NCBI RefSeq assembly: GCF_009938165.1
Contig: NZ_AP019649.1
Span: 1,736,001-1,800,000, forward strand
Reading direction: 5' to 3'
DNA from: Vibrio taketomensis
Lineage (GTDB): Bacteria; Pseudomonadota; Gammaproteobacteria; Enterobacterales; Vibrionaceae
Length of the DNA stretch: 64,000 nucleotides
Part shown: in pieces, positions 48,281 to 57,797 of the stretch
Layout: each line of letters starts with the position of its first letter
Position numbering within the stretch: position 1 is the first letter of the stretch
The notes under the pieces: generated by a model
Seen by the model: only the letters and a program-made list of their open reading frames with translations
Told to the model about the DNA's origin: nothing
The model's database searches: none
Translations under genes and position numbers: made by a program

Positions 48281-49846
48281 GTGAACAAGGCCATCACGTT
48301 AAGCCAAGTGGCAGAGATCAACGTACTGCATGCTCAAATGCCATACAGCGAAGATCCAACCCAGCTATTCCATACTTTGTGCGAACATAAAACCGACAGC
48401 TTGTTGCTTGAATCAGCGGAAATCGATTCGAAGCAAAATCTAAAAAGCTTAATGATTGTCGATTCAGCGCTGCGCATCGTTTGTTTAGAGCATACCGTTA
48501 CCATGACTGCGCTGACCAACAACGGCCAGGCGCTGCTAAAACATGTAGTGGCAAATATTGCCGACACCATCGAGTATGACTACCAGTCAGATTGCCTGAC
48601 TCTGCACTTTACCGCGCCTTGCGATACCCTAGATGAAGATTCTCGCCTACGTGAAGCCTCATCATTTGACGCGCTACGTTTAATTCAACACAGTTTTAAT
48701 CATCAGCCACACGGCAAACACTCGCTGTTTATTGGTGGTCTATTTGCCTACGATTTAGTGGCTAACTTTGAACCACTTGGCAACGCATCAAGCAGCAATC
48801 AATGTCCTGATTACGTGTTTTATGTTGCCGAAACGCTACTGATTGTTGACCATCAAACGCAGAGCTGCTTGTTGCAAGCGACCAGCTTTGATGCCAAAGC
48901 AGATGCTGCAGAACTTGAACTGCGTATGCGTGCCATTGAAGCCGCTTGCCAAGCGCCAAGCTCACTACCACCAGCAGTTCAATTAGACGATGTAACGGTT
49001 AAAACCAATATTGCCGACGATGAGTTTTGCCAAATCGTCTCGGATTTAAAACCGTTCGTGGTCAAAGGTGATGTATTCCAAGTCGTACCTTCTCGTCGTT
49101 TTACTTTACCTTGCCCATCTCCACTGGCCGCTTACAAGGCTCTTAAACAAAGCAATCCAAGCCCTTACATGTTCTACATGCAAGATGAGCTATTTACCTT
49201 ATTTGGCGCTTCACCAGAAAGTGCCCTTAAATACGAGACCGACACTAACCAAGTTGAAATCTACCCAATTGCGGGTACGCGCCGTCGCGGTAAATACGCC
49301 GATGGCAGCATTGATTTCGATTTGGATAGTCGTATTGAGCTTGAACTGCGCACTGACGGGAAAGAAAACGCTGAGCATATGATGCTAGTCGACCTCGCGC
49401 GTAACGACGTCGCCCGTATCAGTACCGCTGGCACTCGTCACGTTGCCGATTTACTCAAAGTTGATCGCTACAGCCACGTGATGCATTTAGTCTCTCGCGT
49501 TGTCGGACAATTGCGTGATGACCTCGATGCCCTGCATGCATACCAAGCCTGTATGAACATGGGCACACTGACTGGTGCACCAAAAATTCGCGCCATGCAA
49601 CTGATTCGCGATGTTGAAAAAGCACGCCGTGGCAGTTACGGCGGTGCAGTTGGCTACCTTACCGGAGAAGGTACTCTAGATACTTGTATCGTGATTCGCT
49701 CAGCCTACGTTGAGAATGGCATTGCCCAAGTTCAGGCTGGAGCAGGTGTCGTTTACGACTCCGACCCACAAGCCGAAGCCGATGAAACTCGTGGTAAAGC
49801 GCAAGCCGTTATTACTGCGATTCAAACCGCGCACCAAGCGAAGTAA
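48281..49846 (+). CDS. trpE: Anthranilate synthase component I
   Basis: 521 residues. With TrpG it converts chorismate and glutamine to anthranilate, the first committed step. The chorismate-utilising C-terminal domain is complete (GDVFQVVPSRRF, PSPYMFYM, PIAGTRRRGKY, DLARNDVARI, GAPKIRAMQLI, YGGAVGYLT, QAGAGVVYDSDP). The N-terminal LLLES (about residue 41) is the tryptophan-binding feedback site. The start is the GTG at 48281, eight bases after a near-perfect AGGAGG; an in-frame ATG seventeen codons earlier has no such site and would put non-family residues first. Confidence 0.97.
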   Translation: MNKAITLSQVAEINVLHAQMPYSEDPTQLFHTLCEHKTDSLLLESAEIDSKQNLKSLMIVDSALRIVCLEHTVTMTALTNNGQALLKHVVANIADTIEYDYQSDCLTLHFTAPCDTLDEDSRLREASSFDALRLIQHSFNHQPHGKHSLFIGGLFAYDLVANFEPLGNASSSNQCPDYVFYVAETLLIVDHQTQSCLLQATSFDAKADAAELELRMRAIEAACQAPSSLPPAVQLDDVTVKTNIADDEFCQIVSDLKPFVVKGDVFQVVPSRRFTLPCPSPLAAYKALKQSNPSPYMFYMQDELFTLFGASPESALKYETDTNQVEIYPIAGTRRRGKYADGSIDFDLDSRIELELRTDGKENAEHMMLVDLARNDVARISTAGTRHVADLLKVDRYSHVMHLVSRVVGQLRDDLDALHAYQACMNMGTLTGAPKIRAMQLIRDVEKARRGSYGGAVGYLTGEGTLDTCIVIRSAYVENGIAQVQAGAGVVYDSDPQAEADETRGKAQAVITAIQTAHQAK

Positions 49847-49857
49847 GGAGAGCAAAC

Positions 49858-50448
49858 ATGGCGAACATTATTTTCATCGATAACTTTGACTCTTTTACTT
49901 ACAACCTTGTGGATCAATTTCGTTCCCTTGGCCATGACGTCACGATTTATCGTAACCACATTGCTGCGGCGCAAATAGAACAAGCGGTACTTAAACTCGA
50001 TAATCCTGTGGTGCTGCTCTCTCCAGGGCCAGGTGCGCCAGCCGACGCAGGTTGCATGCCAGAGTTAATTCAACGCCTTAAAGGTAAAGTGCCAATGATC
50101 GGCATTTGTCTTGGTCATCAAGCCATTGTTGAAGCCTACGGCGGCGTTGTTGCGGGCGCAGGCAATATTGTCCATGGCAAAGTATCAATGATGGCGCACC
50201 AAAACCACACTATCTATCAATCACTGCCCTCTCCACTTGCTATTGCTCGTTACCACTCTCTTGTGGCAGTCACAGTGCCGGAAAGCCTAACCGTCACCGC
50301 CGAAGTCGATGGTTTGGTGATGTCAGTAGTTCAAGAACAAGACAAAGTGTGTGGCTTTCAATTTCACCCAGAGTCAATCATGACCACCTATGGCGCCACC
50401 TTGTTGGCAAATGCCATCGACTGGGCTCTAGAGAGAAAAAACGGATAA
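49858..50448 (+). CDS. trpG: Anthranilate synthase component II (glutamine amidotransferase)
   Basis: 196 residues, separate from trpD, unlike the fused E. coli TrpGD. Class I glutaminase supplying ammonia to Trp[17 protein letters not shown] at the N-terminus, the oxyanion loop LLSPGPGAP, the catalytic C84 in GICLGHQAI, and the C-terminal [10 protein letters not shown] holding the His-Glu pair. It follows trpE by eleven bases with a GGAG site. A pabA-like role in folate synthesis is possible in some bacteria, but the operon position supports TrpG. Confidence 0.96.
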   Translation: MANIIFIDNFDSFTYNLVDQFRSLGHDVTIYRNHIAAAQIEQAVLKLDNPVVLLSPGPGAPADAGCMPELIQRLKGKVPMIGICLGHQAIVEAYGGVVAGAGNIVHGKVSMMAHQNHTIYQSLPSPLAIARYHSLVAVTVPESLTVTAEVDGLVMSVVQEQDKVCGFQFHPESIMTTYGATLLANAIDWALERKNG

Positions 50449-50459
50449 AGGAAATCATC

Positions 50460-51458
50460 ATGGAACAGATCATTAATAAACTCTTTGACCAGCAGTCACT
50501 GACAGAAACAGAAAGTCAGCAGCTCTTTGATACCATTATCCGCGGTGAACTGGATCCAGTACTAATGGCGTCGGTGTTAACAGCACTAAAAATCAAAGGC
50601 GAAACTCCAACGGAAATCGCAGGGGCAGCGAAAGCATTGCTTGATAATGCCAAACCGTTTCCACGACCTGATTATGATTTCGCTGATATCGTGGGCACGG
50701 GTGGTGACGGGCATGACACCATCAATATTTCGACTACTGCGGCTTTTGTTGCTGCGGCATGTGGTTTAAAAGTAGCGAAACACGGTAACCGCAGCGTTTC
50801 CAGCCAATCGGGTTCATCAGACTTACTTGATTCATTTGGTATTAACCTAGCGATGAGTGCCGACGACACTCGAGAAGCGGTGGATGATTTGGGTGTGGCC
50901 TTTTTGTTTGCGCCGCAATACCACGGTGGTGTACGCCATGCAATGCCTGTGCGCCAGACACTGAAAACCCGCACAATTTTTAATATTCTTGGCCCGCTGA
51001 TTAACCCTGCTCGTCCTAATATCGAGTTGATGGGGGTATATAGTGAAGAGCTTGTACGCCCAATTGCAGAAACCATGTTGAAAATGAACATGAAGCGTGC
51101 TGCGGTCGTTCATGGCAGTGGTTTGGATGAGGTAGCGATTCACGGTACGACAACGGTCGCAGAAATCAAAGATGGCGAAATCCATGAATACACATTAACC
51201 CCTGAAGACTTTGGTGTAGAGCGTTACCCATTAGAAGCCATTAAAGGCGGCGATCCAGAAGAGAATAAAGCCATCATCACCAATATTCTGACAGGTAACG
51301 GGACTGAGGCGCAGCTTGGCGCTGTGGCGGTGAACGTGGCGCTATTGATGCGTTTGTTTGGTCATGAGGATCTCAAAGCCAATACGCAGCGTGCACTGCA
51401 TGCGATGAACTCAGGTAAAGCATTTAAACTGGTTGAGCAACTGGCCGAACGTGGTTAA
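50460..51458 (+). CDS. trpD: Anthranilate phosphoribosyltransferase
   Basis: 332 residues from the ATG at 50460, eleven bases past the trpG stop, with AAAGG upstream; a longer frame beginning inside trpG is a shadow. The enzyme joins anthranilate to phosphoribosyl pyrophosphate. Family motifs: the PRPP-binding [48 protein letters not shown] and [14 protein letters not shown]. Complete, standard length. Confidence 0.97.
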   Translation: MEQIINKLFDQQSLTETESQQLFDTIIRGELDPVLMASVLTALKIKGETPTEIAGAAKALLDNAKPFPRPDYDFADIVGTGGDGHDTINISTTAAFVAAACGLKVAKHGNRSVSSQSGSSDLLDSFGINLAMSADDTREAVDDLGVAFLFAPQYHGGVRHAMPVRQTLKTRTIFNILGPLINPARPNIELMGVYSEELVRPIAETMLKMNMKRAAVVHGSGLDEVAIHGTTTVAEIKDGEIHEYTLTPEDFGVERYPLEAIKGGDPEENKAIITNILTGNGTEAQLGAVAVNVALLMRLFGHEDLKANTQRALHAMNSGKAFKLVEQLAERG

Positions 51459-51467
51459 GGAATCATT

Positions 51468-52853
51468 ATGACATTGGCATCCGATAAGCTCTCACAACAC
51501 GTATCCAAACAAGAAGCACAAATGGCAGAAGTGTTAGCGAAAATTGTACGTGACAAATATTCATGGGTGGAAGCTCGCAAACAAACTCAGCCGCTAAGCG
51601 AGTTTCAAGAGCAGCTTGAGCCATCGGATAGAAGTTTTTATCAAGCGTTGAGGTCAGGTAAAACCGCATTTATCCTCGAATGTAAAAAAGCCTCACCATC
51701 AAAAGGCTTGATTCGTGACGTTTTTGATCTCGATTACATCGCCTCAACCTATGATCGCCATGCCGATGCGATCTCGGTATTAACCGATGAAAAGTATTTT
51801 CAAGGCAACTTTGAGTTTTTACCTCAAGTGCGCAGCAAAGCCCACCAGCCTATTTTGTGTAAAGACTTTATGGTTGATAGCTACCAAGTGTACTTGGCAC
51901 GCCACTACCAAGCTGATGCGATTTTGCTGATGTTGTCGGTACTTAATGATGACCAATATCGTGAACTTGCCGATGTCGCGCATTCACTGAACATGGGGAT
52001 TCTCACTGAAGTCAGTAACGAGCAAGAACTACATCGTGCAGTCAACCTAGGGGCACAAGTGATCGGCATCAATAACCGTAACCTGCGCGATCTTTCAACC
52101 GATCTTAATCGTACCAAAGCGCTTGCTCCGACCATTCGTCAACTTGCGCCTGATGCGGTGGTGATTTCAGAATCAGGCATCTATACCCACCAGCAAGTAC
52201 GAGAACTCACGCAGTTTGCCGATGGTTTCCTGATCGGCAGTTCATTAATGGCTGAAGACGACCTTGAGCTAGCGGTACGAAAGGTCATTTTGGGACAAAA
52301 CAAAGTGTGTGGCTTAACATCAGCAGAAGACGCAGCCAAAGCTTATCAAGCTGGTGCTGTATTTGGTGGTTTGATTTTTGTTGATGCTTCCAAGCGATAT
52401 GTTAGCCCGGAAACAGCCCGCACGGTGATGAGTGGTGCACCTTTAAACTATGTCGGCGTATTTCAAAATCATCCGGTTGAGATCGTGGCAGAGATTGCCT
52501 GCCAACTTAATATATTTGCTGTGCAGCTGCACGGCAATGAATCGCAAGAATATGTCGAAGTGCTGCGCACTCAACTACCGGCCGAGATCGAGATTTGGAA
52601 AGCTTACGGCGTGAGCGATCAATCTGTTCAACGTATTCCCCGCCATATCGAACGCCATTTATTAGATGCACAAGTCGGCACTCAAAGTGGCGGTACCGGA
52701 CAGATTTTTGATTGGGCTCTAATTGGATGTCCAAAAGAAGTGATGCTGGCTGGTGGTTTATCAGCAGACAATGCCCAACAAGCAAGTCAATTGGGTTGTT
52801 TAGGTTTGATCTCAATTCTGGCGTCGAAAACGCACCAGGCGAAAAAGATTTAG
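51468..52853 (+). CDS. trpCF: Bifunctional indole-3-glycerol-phosphate synthase / phosphoribosylanthranilate isomerase
   Basis: 461 residues in two TIM barrels, fused as in enterobacteria. The first half (to about 260) is TrpC: FILECKKASPSKGLIR, LCKDFMVDSYQVYLARHY, VIGINNRNLRD and VISESGIYT. The second half (about 262-455) is TrpF: KVCGLTSAEDAAKAYQAGA, GLIFVDASKRYVS, VQLHGNES and LAGGLSADN. It isomerises phosphoribosylanthranilate, then closes the indole ring with loss of CO2. AAGGA precedes the ATG. An eighteen-codon-shorter start is possible (MAEVLAKIV). Confidence 0.97.
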   Translation: MTLASDKLSQHVSKQEAQMAEVLAKIVRDKYSWVEARKQTQPLSEFQEQLEPSDRSFYQALRSGKTAFILECKKASPSKGLIRDVFDLDYIASTYDRHADAISVLTDEKYFQGNFEFLPQVRSKAHQPILCKDFMVDSYQVYLARHYQADAILLMLSVLNDDQYRELADVAHSLNMGILTEVSNEQELHRAVNLGAQVIGINNRNLRDLSTDLNRTKALAPTIRQLAPDAVVISESGIYTHQQVRELTQFADGFLIGSSLMAEDDLELAVRKVILGQNKVCGLTSAEDAAKAYQAGAVFGGLIFVDASKRYVSPETARTVMSGAPLNYVGVFQNHPVEIVAEIACQLNIFAVQLHGNESQEYVEVLRTQLPAEIEIWKAYGVSDQSVQRIPRHIERHLLDAQVGTQSGGTGQIFDWALIGCPKEVMLAGGLSADNAQQASQLGCLGLISILASKTHQAKKI

Positions 52854-52905
52854 TTAAATTGCAGCAAGCGTTTGCTGCAATTAGAAAATATTAAGGAAGG
52901 AAGCA

Positions 52906-54096
52906 ATGGCGAAGTTGAATGCCTATTTTGGCGAATATGGCGGTCAATACGTACCGCAAATATTAGTCCCTGCGCTAGACCAACTAGAGCAAGCGTTTAT
53001 TGATGCGCAAGAAGACCCTGAATTTCGTAGTGAATTTATGTCACTACTGCAAGAATATGCCGGCCGTCCGACTGCACTAACACTCACTCGAAACTTAACC
53101 GCAGGTACCAAAACCAAGTTGTACCTAAAACGTGAAGATTTGCTTCATGGTGGCGCACACAAAACCAACCAAGTATTGGGACAAGCACTTCTAGCAAAAC
53201 GCATGGGCAAAAATGAAATCATCGCGGAAACAGGCGCTGGCCAGCATGGTGTGGCAACCGCTCTCGCGTGTGCACTGCTTGGCCTAAAATGCCGCGTTTA
53301 CATGGGTGCGAAAGACGTTGAACGTCAAAGTCCAAACGTATTTCGTATGAAGCTAATGGGCGCAGAAGTCATTCCAGTTCATTCGGGTTCCGCCACACTA
53401 AAAGATGCGTGTAACGAAGCTCTACGCGACTGGTCAGGCAGCTACGAGACCGCGCACTATCTGTTAGGTACCGCAGCGGGTCCTCACCCATTCCCAACCA
53501 TAGTGCGTGAATTCCAGCACATCATCGGTGAGGAGACTAAGAATCAGATCTTAGCTCGTGAAGGTCGTCTTCCCGATGCGGTGATTGCTTGTGTTGGTGG
53601 CGGTTCAAACGCTATCGGTATGTTTGCTGATTTTATTGACGAAGAGAGCGTGCGCTTAATTGGTGTGGAGCCTGCAGGTAAAGGTATTGATACTGACCAA
53701 CACGGAGCGCCACTGAAGCACGGAAAAACCGGTATTTTCTTCGGTATGAAAGCGCCATTAATGCAAGACCCTAACGGCCAAGTGGAAGAGTCCTACTCGG
53801 TTTCTGCCGGTCTCGACTTCCCTTCTGTGGGCCCACAGCATGCTTATCTCAATGCAATTGGTCGCGCTGAATACGATAACGTCACCGATGATGAAGCGCT
53901 GGATGCCTTCCAAGAGCTCGCTCGCAGTGAAGGGATTATTCCTGCTTTGGAATCAGCGCACGCATTAGCGCACGCGCTACGCATGGCTCGTTCAAACCCA
54001 GAGAAAGAACAGCTGTTAGTCGTTAACTTATCCGGCCGTGGTGATAAAGATATCTTTACCGTACACGCAATTTTGCAAGAAAAGGGAGTGTTCTAA
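52906..54096 (+). CDS. trpB: Tryptophan synthase beta chain
   Basis: 396 residues. PLP enzyme that joins indole (channelled from TrpA) to serine. Visible: [18 protein letters not shown], the Schiff-base lysine K86 in [12 protein letters not shown], the indole-site [12 protein letters not shown] with its catalytic glutamate, the phosphate-binding [10 protein letters not shown] and the late [10 protein letters not shown]. The start follows AAGGAAGG. Its stop TAA shares the A with the ATG of trpA, so the alpha and beta subunits are translated in a coupled way, which suits their 2:2 complex. Confidence 0.97.
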   Translation: MAKLNAYFGEYGGQYVPQILVPALDQLEQAFIDAQEDPEFRSEFMSLLQEYAGRPTALTLTRNLTAGTKTKLYLKREDLLHGGAHKTNQVLGQALLAKRMGKNEIIAETGAGQHGVATALACALLGLKCRVYMGAKDVERQSPNVFRMKLMGAEVIPVHSGSATLKDACNEALRDWSGSYETAHYLLGTAAGPHPFPTIVREFQHIIGEETKNQILAREGRLPDAVIACVGGGSNAIGMFADFIDEESVRLIGVEPAGKGIDTDQHGAPLKHGKTGIFFGMKAPLMQDPNGQVEESYSVSAGLDFPSVGPQHAYLNAIGRAEYDNVTDDEALDAFQELARSEGIIPALESAHALAHALRMARSNPEKEQLLVVNLSGRGDKDIFTVHAILQEKGVF

Positions 54097-54902
54097 TGAA
54101 TCGTTATCAGTTGATGTTCGAACGCTTGGCAGCAAAAAAGCAAGGGGCATTCGTACCGTTTGTTACCGTGTGTGACCCAAACCCAGAACAATCGCTTGAG
54201 ATCATGCGTACACTAGCCAATTCAGGTGCCGATGCACTTGAGCTAGGCATTCCGTTCTCTGATCCGTTGGCTGACGGCCCAACCATTCAAGGTGCGAATA
54301 TTCGCGCATTAGAATCTGGCGCCACACCCGATATCTGCTTTGAACTAATCAGCAAAATTCGCGCAGAGTATCCAGATTTACCAATTGGCCTTCTAATGTA
54401 CGCTAACTTGGTATTCTCGCGTGGTGTTGAAAACTTTTATCAACGCTGCGCAGATGCTGGTGTCGATTCAGTATTGATTGCGGATGTCCCAACCAATGAA
54501 AGTGCTGAGTTTGTTACGGCAGCCAAAAAATACGGGATTCATCCAATATTTATCGCTCCACCAACGGCAAGTGATGAAACGCTACAATCTGTCGCTGAAC
54601 TCGGCAGTGGCTATACTTACTTACTATCGCGTGCGGGTGTTACCGGAGCAGAAACCAAAGCCAACATGCCTGTTAATCATATGTTAGAGCGTCTCAATCA
54701 ATATGATGCCCCACCCGCTTTGCTTGGTTTTGGTATTTCGGAGCCAGAGCAAGTAAAACAGGCGTTGGATGCAGGTGCCGCTGGCGCAATTTCAGGCTCT
54801 GCGGTGGTAAAAATCATCGAGGCAAACCAAGAACAACCCGCGCAAATGCTTGAAAAACTGGGCGTATTCATTACCAGCATGAAAGCAGCGACTAGCCTAT
54901 AA
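54096..54902 (+). CDS. trpA: Tryptophan synthase alpha chain
   Basis: 268 residues, TIM barrel. Cleaves indole-3-glycerol phosphate to indole and glyceraldehyde-3-phosphate, passing indole to TrpB. Catalytic E49 ([11 protein letters not shown]) and D60 (LADGPTIQ) are present, as are [13 protein letters not shown] (phosphate loop) and [12 protein letters not shown]. Starts with a one-base overlap on trpB. Last gene of the operon, followed directly by a strong terminator. Confidence 0.97.
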   Translation: MNRYQLMFERLAAKKQGAFVPFVTVCDPNPEQSLEIMRTLANSGADALELGIPFSDPLADGPTIQGANIRALESGATPDICFELISKIRAEYPDLPIGLLMYANLVFSRGVENFYQRCADAGVDSVLIADVPTNESAEFVTAAKKYGIHPIFIAPPTASDETLQSVAELGSGYTYLLSRAGVTGAETKANMPVNHMLERLNQYDAPPALLGFGISEPEQVKQALDAGAAGAISGSAVVKIIEANQEQPAQMLEKLGVFITSMKAATSL

Positions 54903-54929
54903 ATTTCAATACATTACATATTAATCACT

Positions 54930-54962
54930 AAGCTCAACATGACTTTCATGTTGAGCTTTTTT
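54930..54962 (+). terminator. trp operon terminator
   Basis: Perfect 13-bp stem AAGCTCAACATGA/TCATGTTGAGCTT with a three-base loop and a T run. Confidence 0.93.
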
Positions 54963-55215
54963 CTGCTTTCTCACCCATAAGCCTTCCCTAAATCAGCCTA
55001 AAGACGACCTCGACCGCAAAACTGACCACAAATAAAGTTCACCAATTTTTTGTTGAACAATGTCAATGAAATGCTCAATTTTGTAGCCCGTTATTTAGGT
55101 TTAATGTTGCCATTTGTAAATTTTAAGTGTACAAATTACACCGAATTTATTAACCACTATTTTACATATGAATGGTGATTAATACTGGGAACGTGAAAAT
55201 TTTAGCACAGAGGTA
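54963..55215. other. Region between the trp terminator and the symporter gene
   Basis: About 250 AT-rich bases. An imperfect inverted repeat (ATTAACCACTATT at about 55149 with AATGGTGATTAAT at about 55171; two mismatches) lies 20-70 bases before the symporter start and may be an operator or 5' hairpin. No reading frame. Confidence 0.4.
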
Positions 55216-56475
55216 ATGGACGTGTTAACAAAAAATCTACTTAACAATATTGGTGTTCAAGTCGTCATTGCAATGATCATTGGTACTGCCGTTGGCGCAA
55301 CCATGGGTCAAAGCGCAGCAATGTTCGCCCCACTTGGCGCTATTTTTATCAATCTAATTAAAATGCTGGTCATTCCATTGGTCGCTGTGGCGCTTATTTC
55401 AGGAGCTGCCGGCCTTGGTAACAGTCATTCAGCCGGAAAAGTTGGTGCTGTCACTCTCGGCTACTTCGGCCTAACTTCTGCACTCGCTGTCGCTCTTGCT
55501 TTGGTAATGGGCGTAATTTTCCAACCGGGTATTGGCATCGACATTTCTGGTGTCGAAGGCATGTTCTCATCCGAATACGCTTCAAAAGGTGAACTACCTA
55601 CTTTCTGGGCAACCATCACTGGTATGATCCCAACCAACGTTTTCCAATCACTAAACGAAGCAAACATTCTCCAAATCTTAGTGTTTTGTCTTTTCTTTGG
55701 TGTTGCAATTTCACGCCAGGAAGAGTCACGCCGAGCGCCTATTATTAACGGTGTAAACTGCATCGTTGATGCAATGGTCTGGATGATCAATAAAGTAATG
55801 ATCATTGCCCCTATCGGCGTATTTGGTTTGATGGCAGAAGCGGTTGGCACCTTTGGTTTTGGCGCTCTAATGGTAGTGTTCAAGCTGTTCGTTGTGTATG
55901 TCGCGGCAATTCTGATCTTCGGTTTTATTGTCTATCCAGCAATGATTCACATCTTTACCAAAACATCGGCAAAACAGTTCATCAGCGCCATGAAAAAACC
56001 ACAAGCCGTTGCCCTTTCTACGGCTTCTTCAATGGCAACACTTCCAGTCACTATGGACACGGTAGAGCACGAGCTTAAAGTGCGTAATTCAACTGCGTCT
56101 TTTGTACTCCCACTGGGTGCGACGATTAACATGTCGGGGAATGCGATCTACTACGGACTCGTTGCTATCTTCTTTGCTCAATTATTCAACATTGAGCTTG
56201 GCATGGGGGCTTACATTGCGATTATCGTCACTTCAACCCTTGGCGCTGTCGGTCAAGCCGGTGTTCCTGGTCCATCATTCCTAGTTGTGGCAGTGCTGCT
56301 GGCAGCAGGGATTCCAATTGAAGGTCTGCCACTGCTGTTTGCTCTAGACCGAATCTTTGACATGATTCGAACCGCACTGAACATCACTGGTGATGCTGCT
56401 TGTGCCGTGATTGTGGATGCTTTAATTGAAGACGAAGCCATCGAGAAAGCCGAGCTAGAAAAACAACAAGCTTGA
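55216..56475 (+). CDS. Dicarboxylate/amino acid:cation symporter (DAACS family)
   Basis: 419 residues of the GltP/DctA/EAAT fold with eight membrane helices and two re-entrant hairpins. Visible: N-terminal IGVQVVIAMIIGTAVGATMG, the serine-rich hairpin STASSMATLPVTMDT, and the C-terminal DMIRTALNITGDAACAVIV with the substrate-binding arginine and aspartate. The usual NMDGT sodium-site motif is N305-M-S-G-N309 here. Family transport is Na+- or H+-coupled uptake of aspartate, glutamate or C4 acids; which one is not clear. The ATG at 55216 is only two bases after AGAGG; the GTG at 55222 would have better spacing. Monocistronic. Confidence 0.9.
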   Translation: MDVLTKNLLNNIGVQVVIAMIIGTAVGATMGQSAAMFAPLGAIFINLIKMLVIPLVAVALISGAAGLGNSHSAGKVGAVTLGYFGLTSALAVALALVMGVIFQPGIGIDISGVEGMFSSEYASKGELPTFWATITGMIPTNVFQSLNEANILQILVFCLFFGVAISRQEESRRAPIINGVNCIVDAMVWMINKVMIIAPIGVFGLMAEAVGTFGFGALMVVFKLFVVYVAAILIFGFIVYPAMIHIFTKTSAKQFISAMKKPQAVALSTASSMATLPVTMDTVEHELKVRNSTASFVLPLGATINMSGNAIYYGLVAIFFAQLFNIELGMGAYIAIIVTSTLGAVGQAGVPGPSFLVVAVLLAAGIPIEGLPLLFALDRIFDMIRTALNITGDAACAVIVDALIEDEAIEKAELEKQQA

Positions 56476-56506
56476 TATAAAACTTAGATACAACAAGCCC
56501 CTAAAC

Positions 56507-56540
56507 AAGTAGAGCCACTCAATGAGTGGCTCTACTTTTA
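56507..56540. terminator. Strong bidirectional terminator
   Basis: Perfect 14-bp stem AAGTAGAGCCACTC/GAGTGGCTCTACTT with a three-base loop, between the symporter and the converging lipoprotein gene. Confidence 0.92.
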
Positions 56541-56562
56541 TTGTTCGATTTGAAACGACAAA

Positions 56563-57426
56563 TTAAATGTCTTGATAACCTAGCTTCTCAAGATAGGTTT
56601 TGACATAAGTGTTTTGCTCGATACTTGAGATATCATTGGCAAATGCTTCTTTAAGCGCTTCATCTTTAGATAATGAACGTTCAAACACTTTACCGCTCGA
56701 GCTCACAAAGTCGATGCTAGAGTGCTTTAATACTGGCAGATCATCACTACTCATTGTCCATTGGAAGCGTTGCGTCGCATCAATGAAATCATAGTCACCA
56801 AACTTATCATCAATTAATGAGGCTATCTTTCTATCCATTTTCTCTACAGCTGCGTAGTAACGCTTCATCACTGCTTGCTCGCTGAATTTCGCTAACAATT
56901 GAGTTTCTTCACCAATTTTCTGGTTTAGCTCATTAATATAAGTCTGATACCTTTCAATGCGCTCTATCTTATACTGGTACGCCAACGATTCAGGGTGCAA
57001 TGACTCCATTTCCACCTGAATATCTGCGATTTTATCTTCAGCACCTTGACGTTCTAATTCCCATTTGGCGATTTTTTGCGGTACATATTTAGGAATATCT
57101 AAATGCCATTGATAATGGCGTTCAATATCTTGATAACGGCGATAAAATTGCTTTTCTTTCATTAACTCTGGCTGGAGATCATGAACAGTTTGCAAATATT
57201 GATTGGCGCCTTTTAGGTGACATTTATATTCAACGATACGTTCACCGGCTAGAGTTTCAAATTCATTCCACTCAACACTATTGCACAACTTGCGCTTATC
57301 TAACGCACTGCCTACCGAGACTTTGTCATCAAAAGCAGAGTAACTTGCTTTTACTATCTCTGTACTGGTTTTACTACAACCGCTAATGACTAAAACGGAG
57401 AGTAGCGCGATTCCAACCTTACTCAT
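56563..57426 (-). CDS. Hypothetical lipoprotein with coiled coil
   Basis: About 287 residues from the ATG giving MSKVGIALLSVLVISGC. The first 17 residues are a lipoprotein signal with lipobox ISGC, so the mature protein starts at a lipidated cysteine. The +2 residue is Ser, which predicts sorting to the outer membrane by the Lol system. Residues about 80-215 are mostly helical with heptad-like charge patterns (ELERQGAEDKIADIQVEMES; YINELNQKIGEETQLLAKF), probably a coiled coil or helical hairpin. I recognise no family. Two more cysteines in the mature part (C50 in KLCNSVEW and C70 in EYKCHLKG by the longer numbering) could form a disulfide. Monocistronic, with no informative neighbour. Confidence 0.8.
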   Translation of the reverse strand: MSKVGIALLSVLVISGCSKTSTEIVKASYSAFDDKVSVGSALDKRKLCNSVEWNEFETLAGERIVEYKCHLKGANQYLQTVHDLQPELMKEKQFYRRYQDIERHYQWHLDIPKYVPQKIAKWELERQGAEDKIADIQVEMESLHPESLAYQYKIERIERYQTYINELNQKIGEETQLLAKFSEQAVMKRYYAAVEKMDRKIASLIDDKFGDYDFIDATQRFQWTMSSDDLPVLKHSSIDFVSSSGKVFERSLSKDEALKEAFANDISSIEQNTYVKTYLEKLGYQDI

Positions 57427-57797
57427 ATACATCCCACTAATACCAAAAATATCACTCTTCCATGCTATGTGTTACTTGTCTGCTGTTAGTATATTTATAG
57501 GTACAGAACTGTGTTCAAACCACGGCACTCAAATCTAATGAGTATATTAATCACAACCCAAGCACCATGATAGTCATACACAGTCCACTTTTTCGACGAG
57601 CCTAACAAAATTATCATCTCGAATTAAGTTTGCACTGAAAATGCCTATCAATAACGTTAGAAAATTACGTTTTTCACGTATCTCAGCTTGACCAACCGAA
57701 TGAGCTTTCGAGGCAGCACACTTTTTTACAAACGGTTTTTTTAAGCACAAGGTCAAATCGGTATAGTAAGACAACTTAAAACCGACAAATTTTGATT
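57427..57797. other. Intergenic region before the phospholipid-type operon
   Basis: About 370 bases, AT-rich. A 66-codon minus-strand frame (57574-57774) has no ribosome binding site or family match and is not called. No terminator or RNA fold stands out. Confidence 0.4.

Noticed and set aside
50349..50459. Fusion or overlap of trpG with trpD
   Set aside because: The open frame of trpD runs back into trpG, but that part is trpG read out of frame; a stop and a fresh ribosome binding site separate the two genes.
57574..57774. 66-codon minus-strand frame
   Set aside because: No ribosome binding site, no family match, lies in an AT-rich gap.
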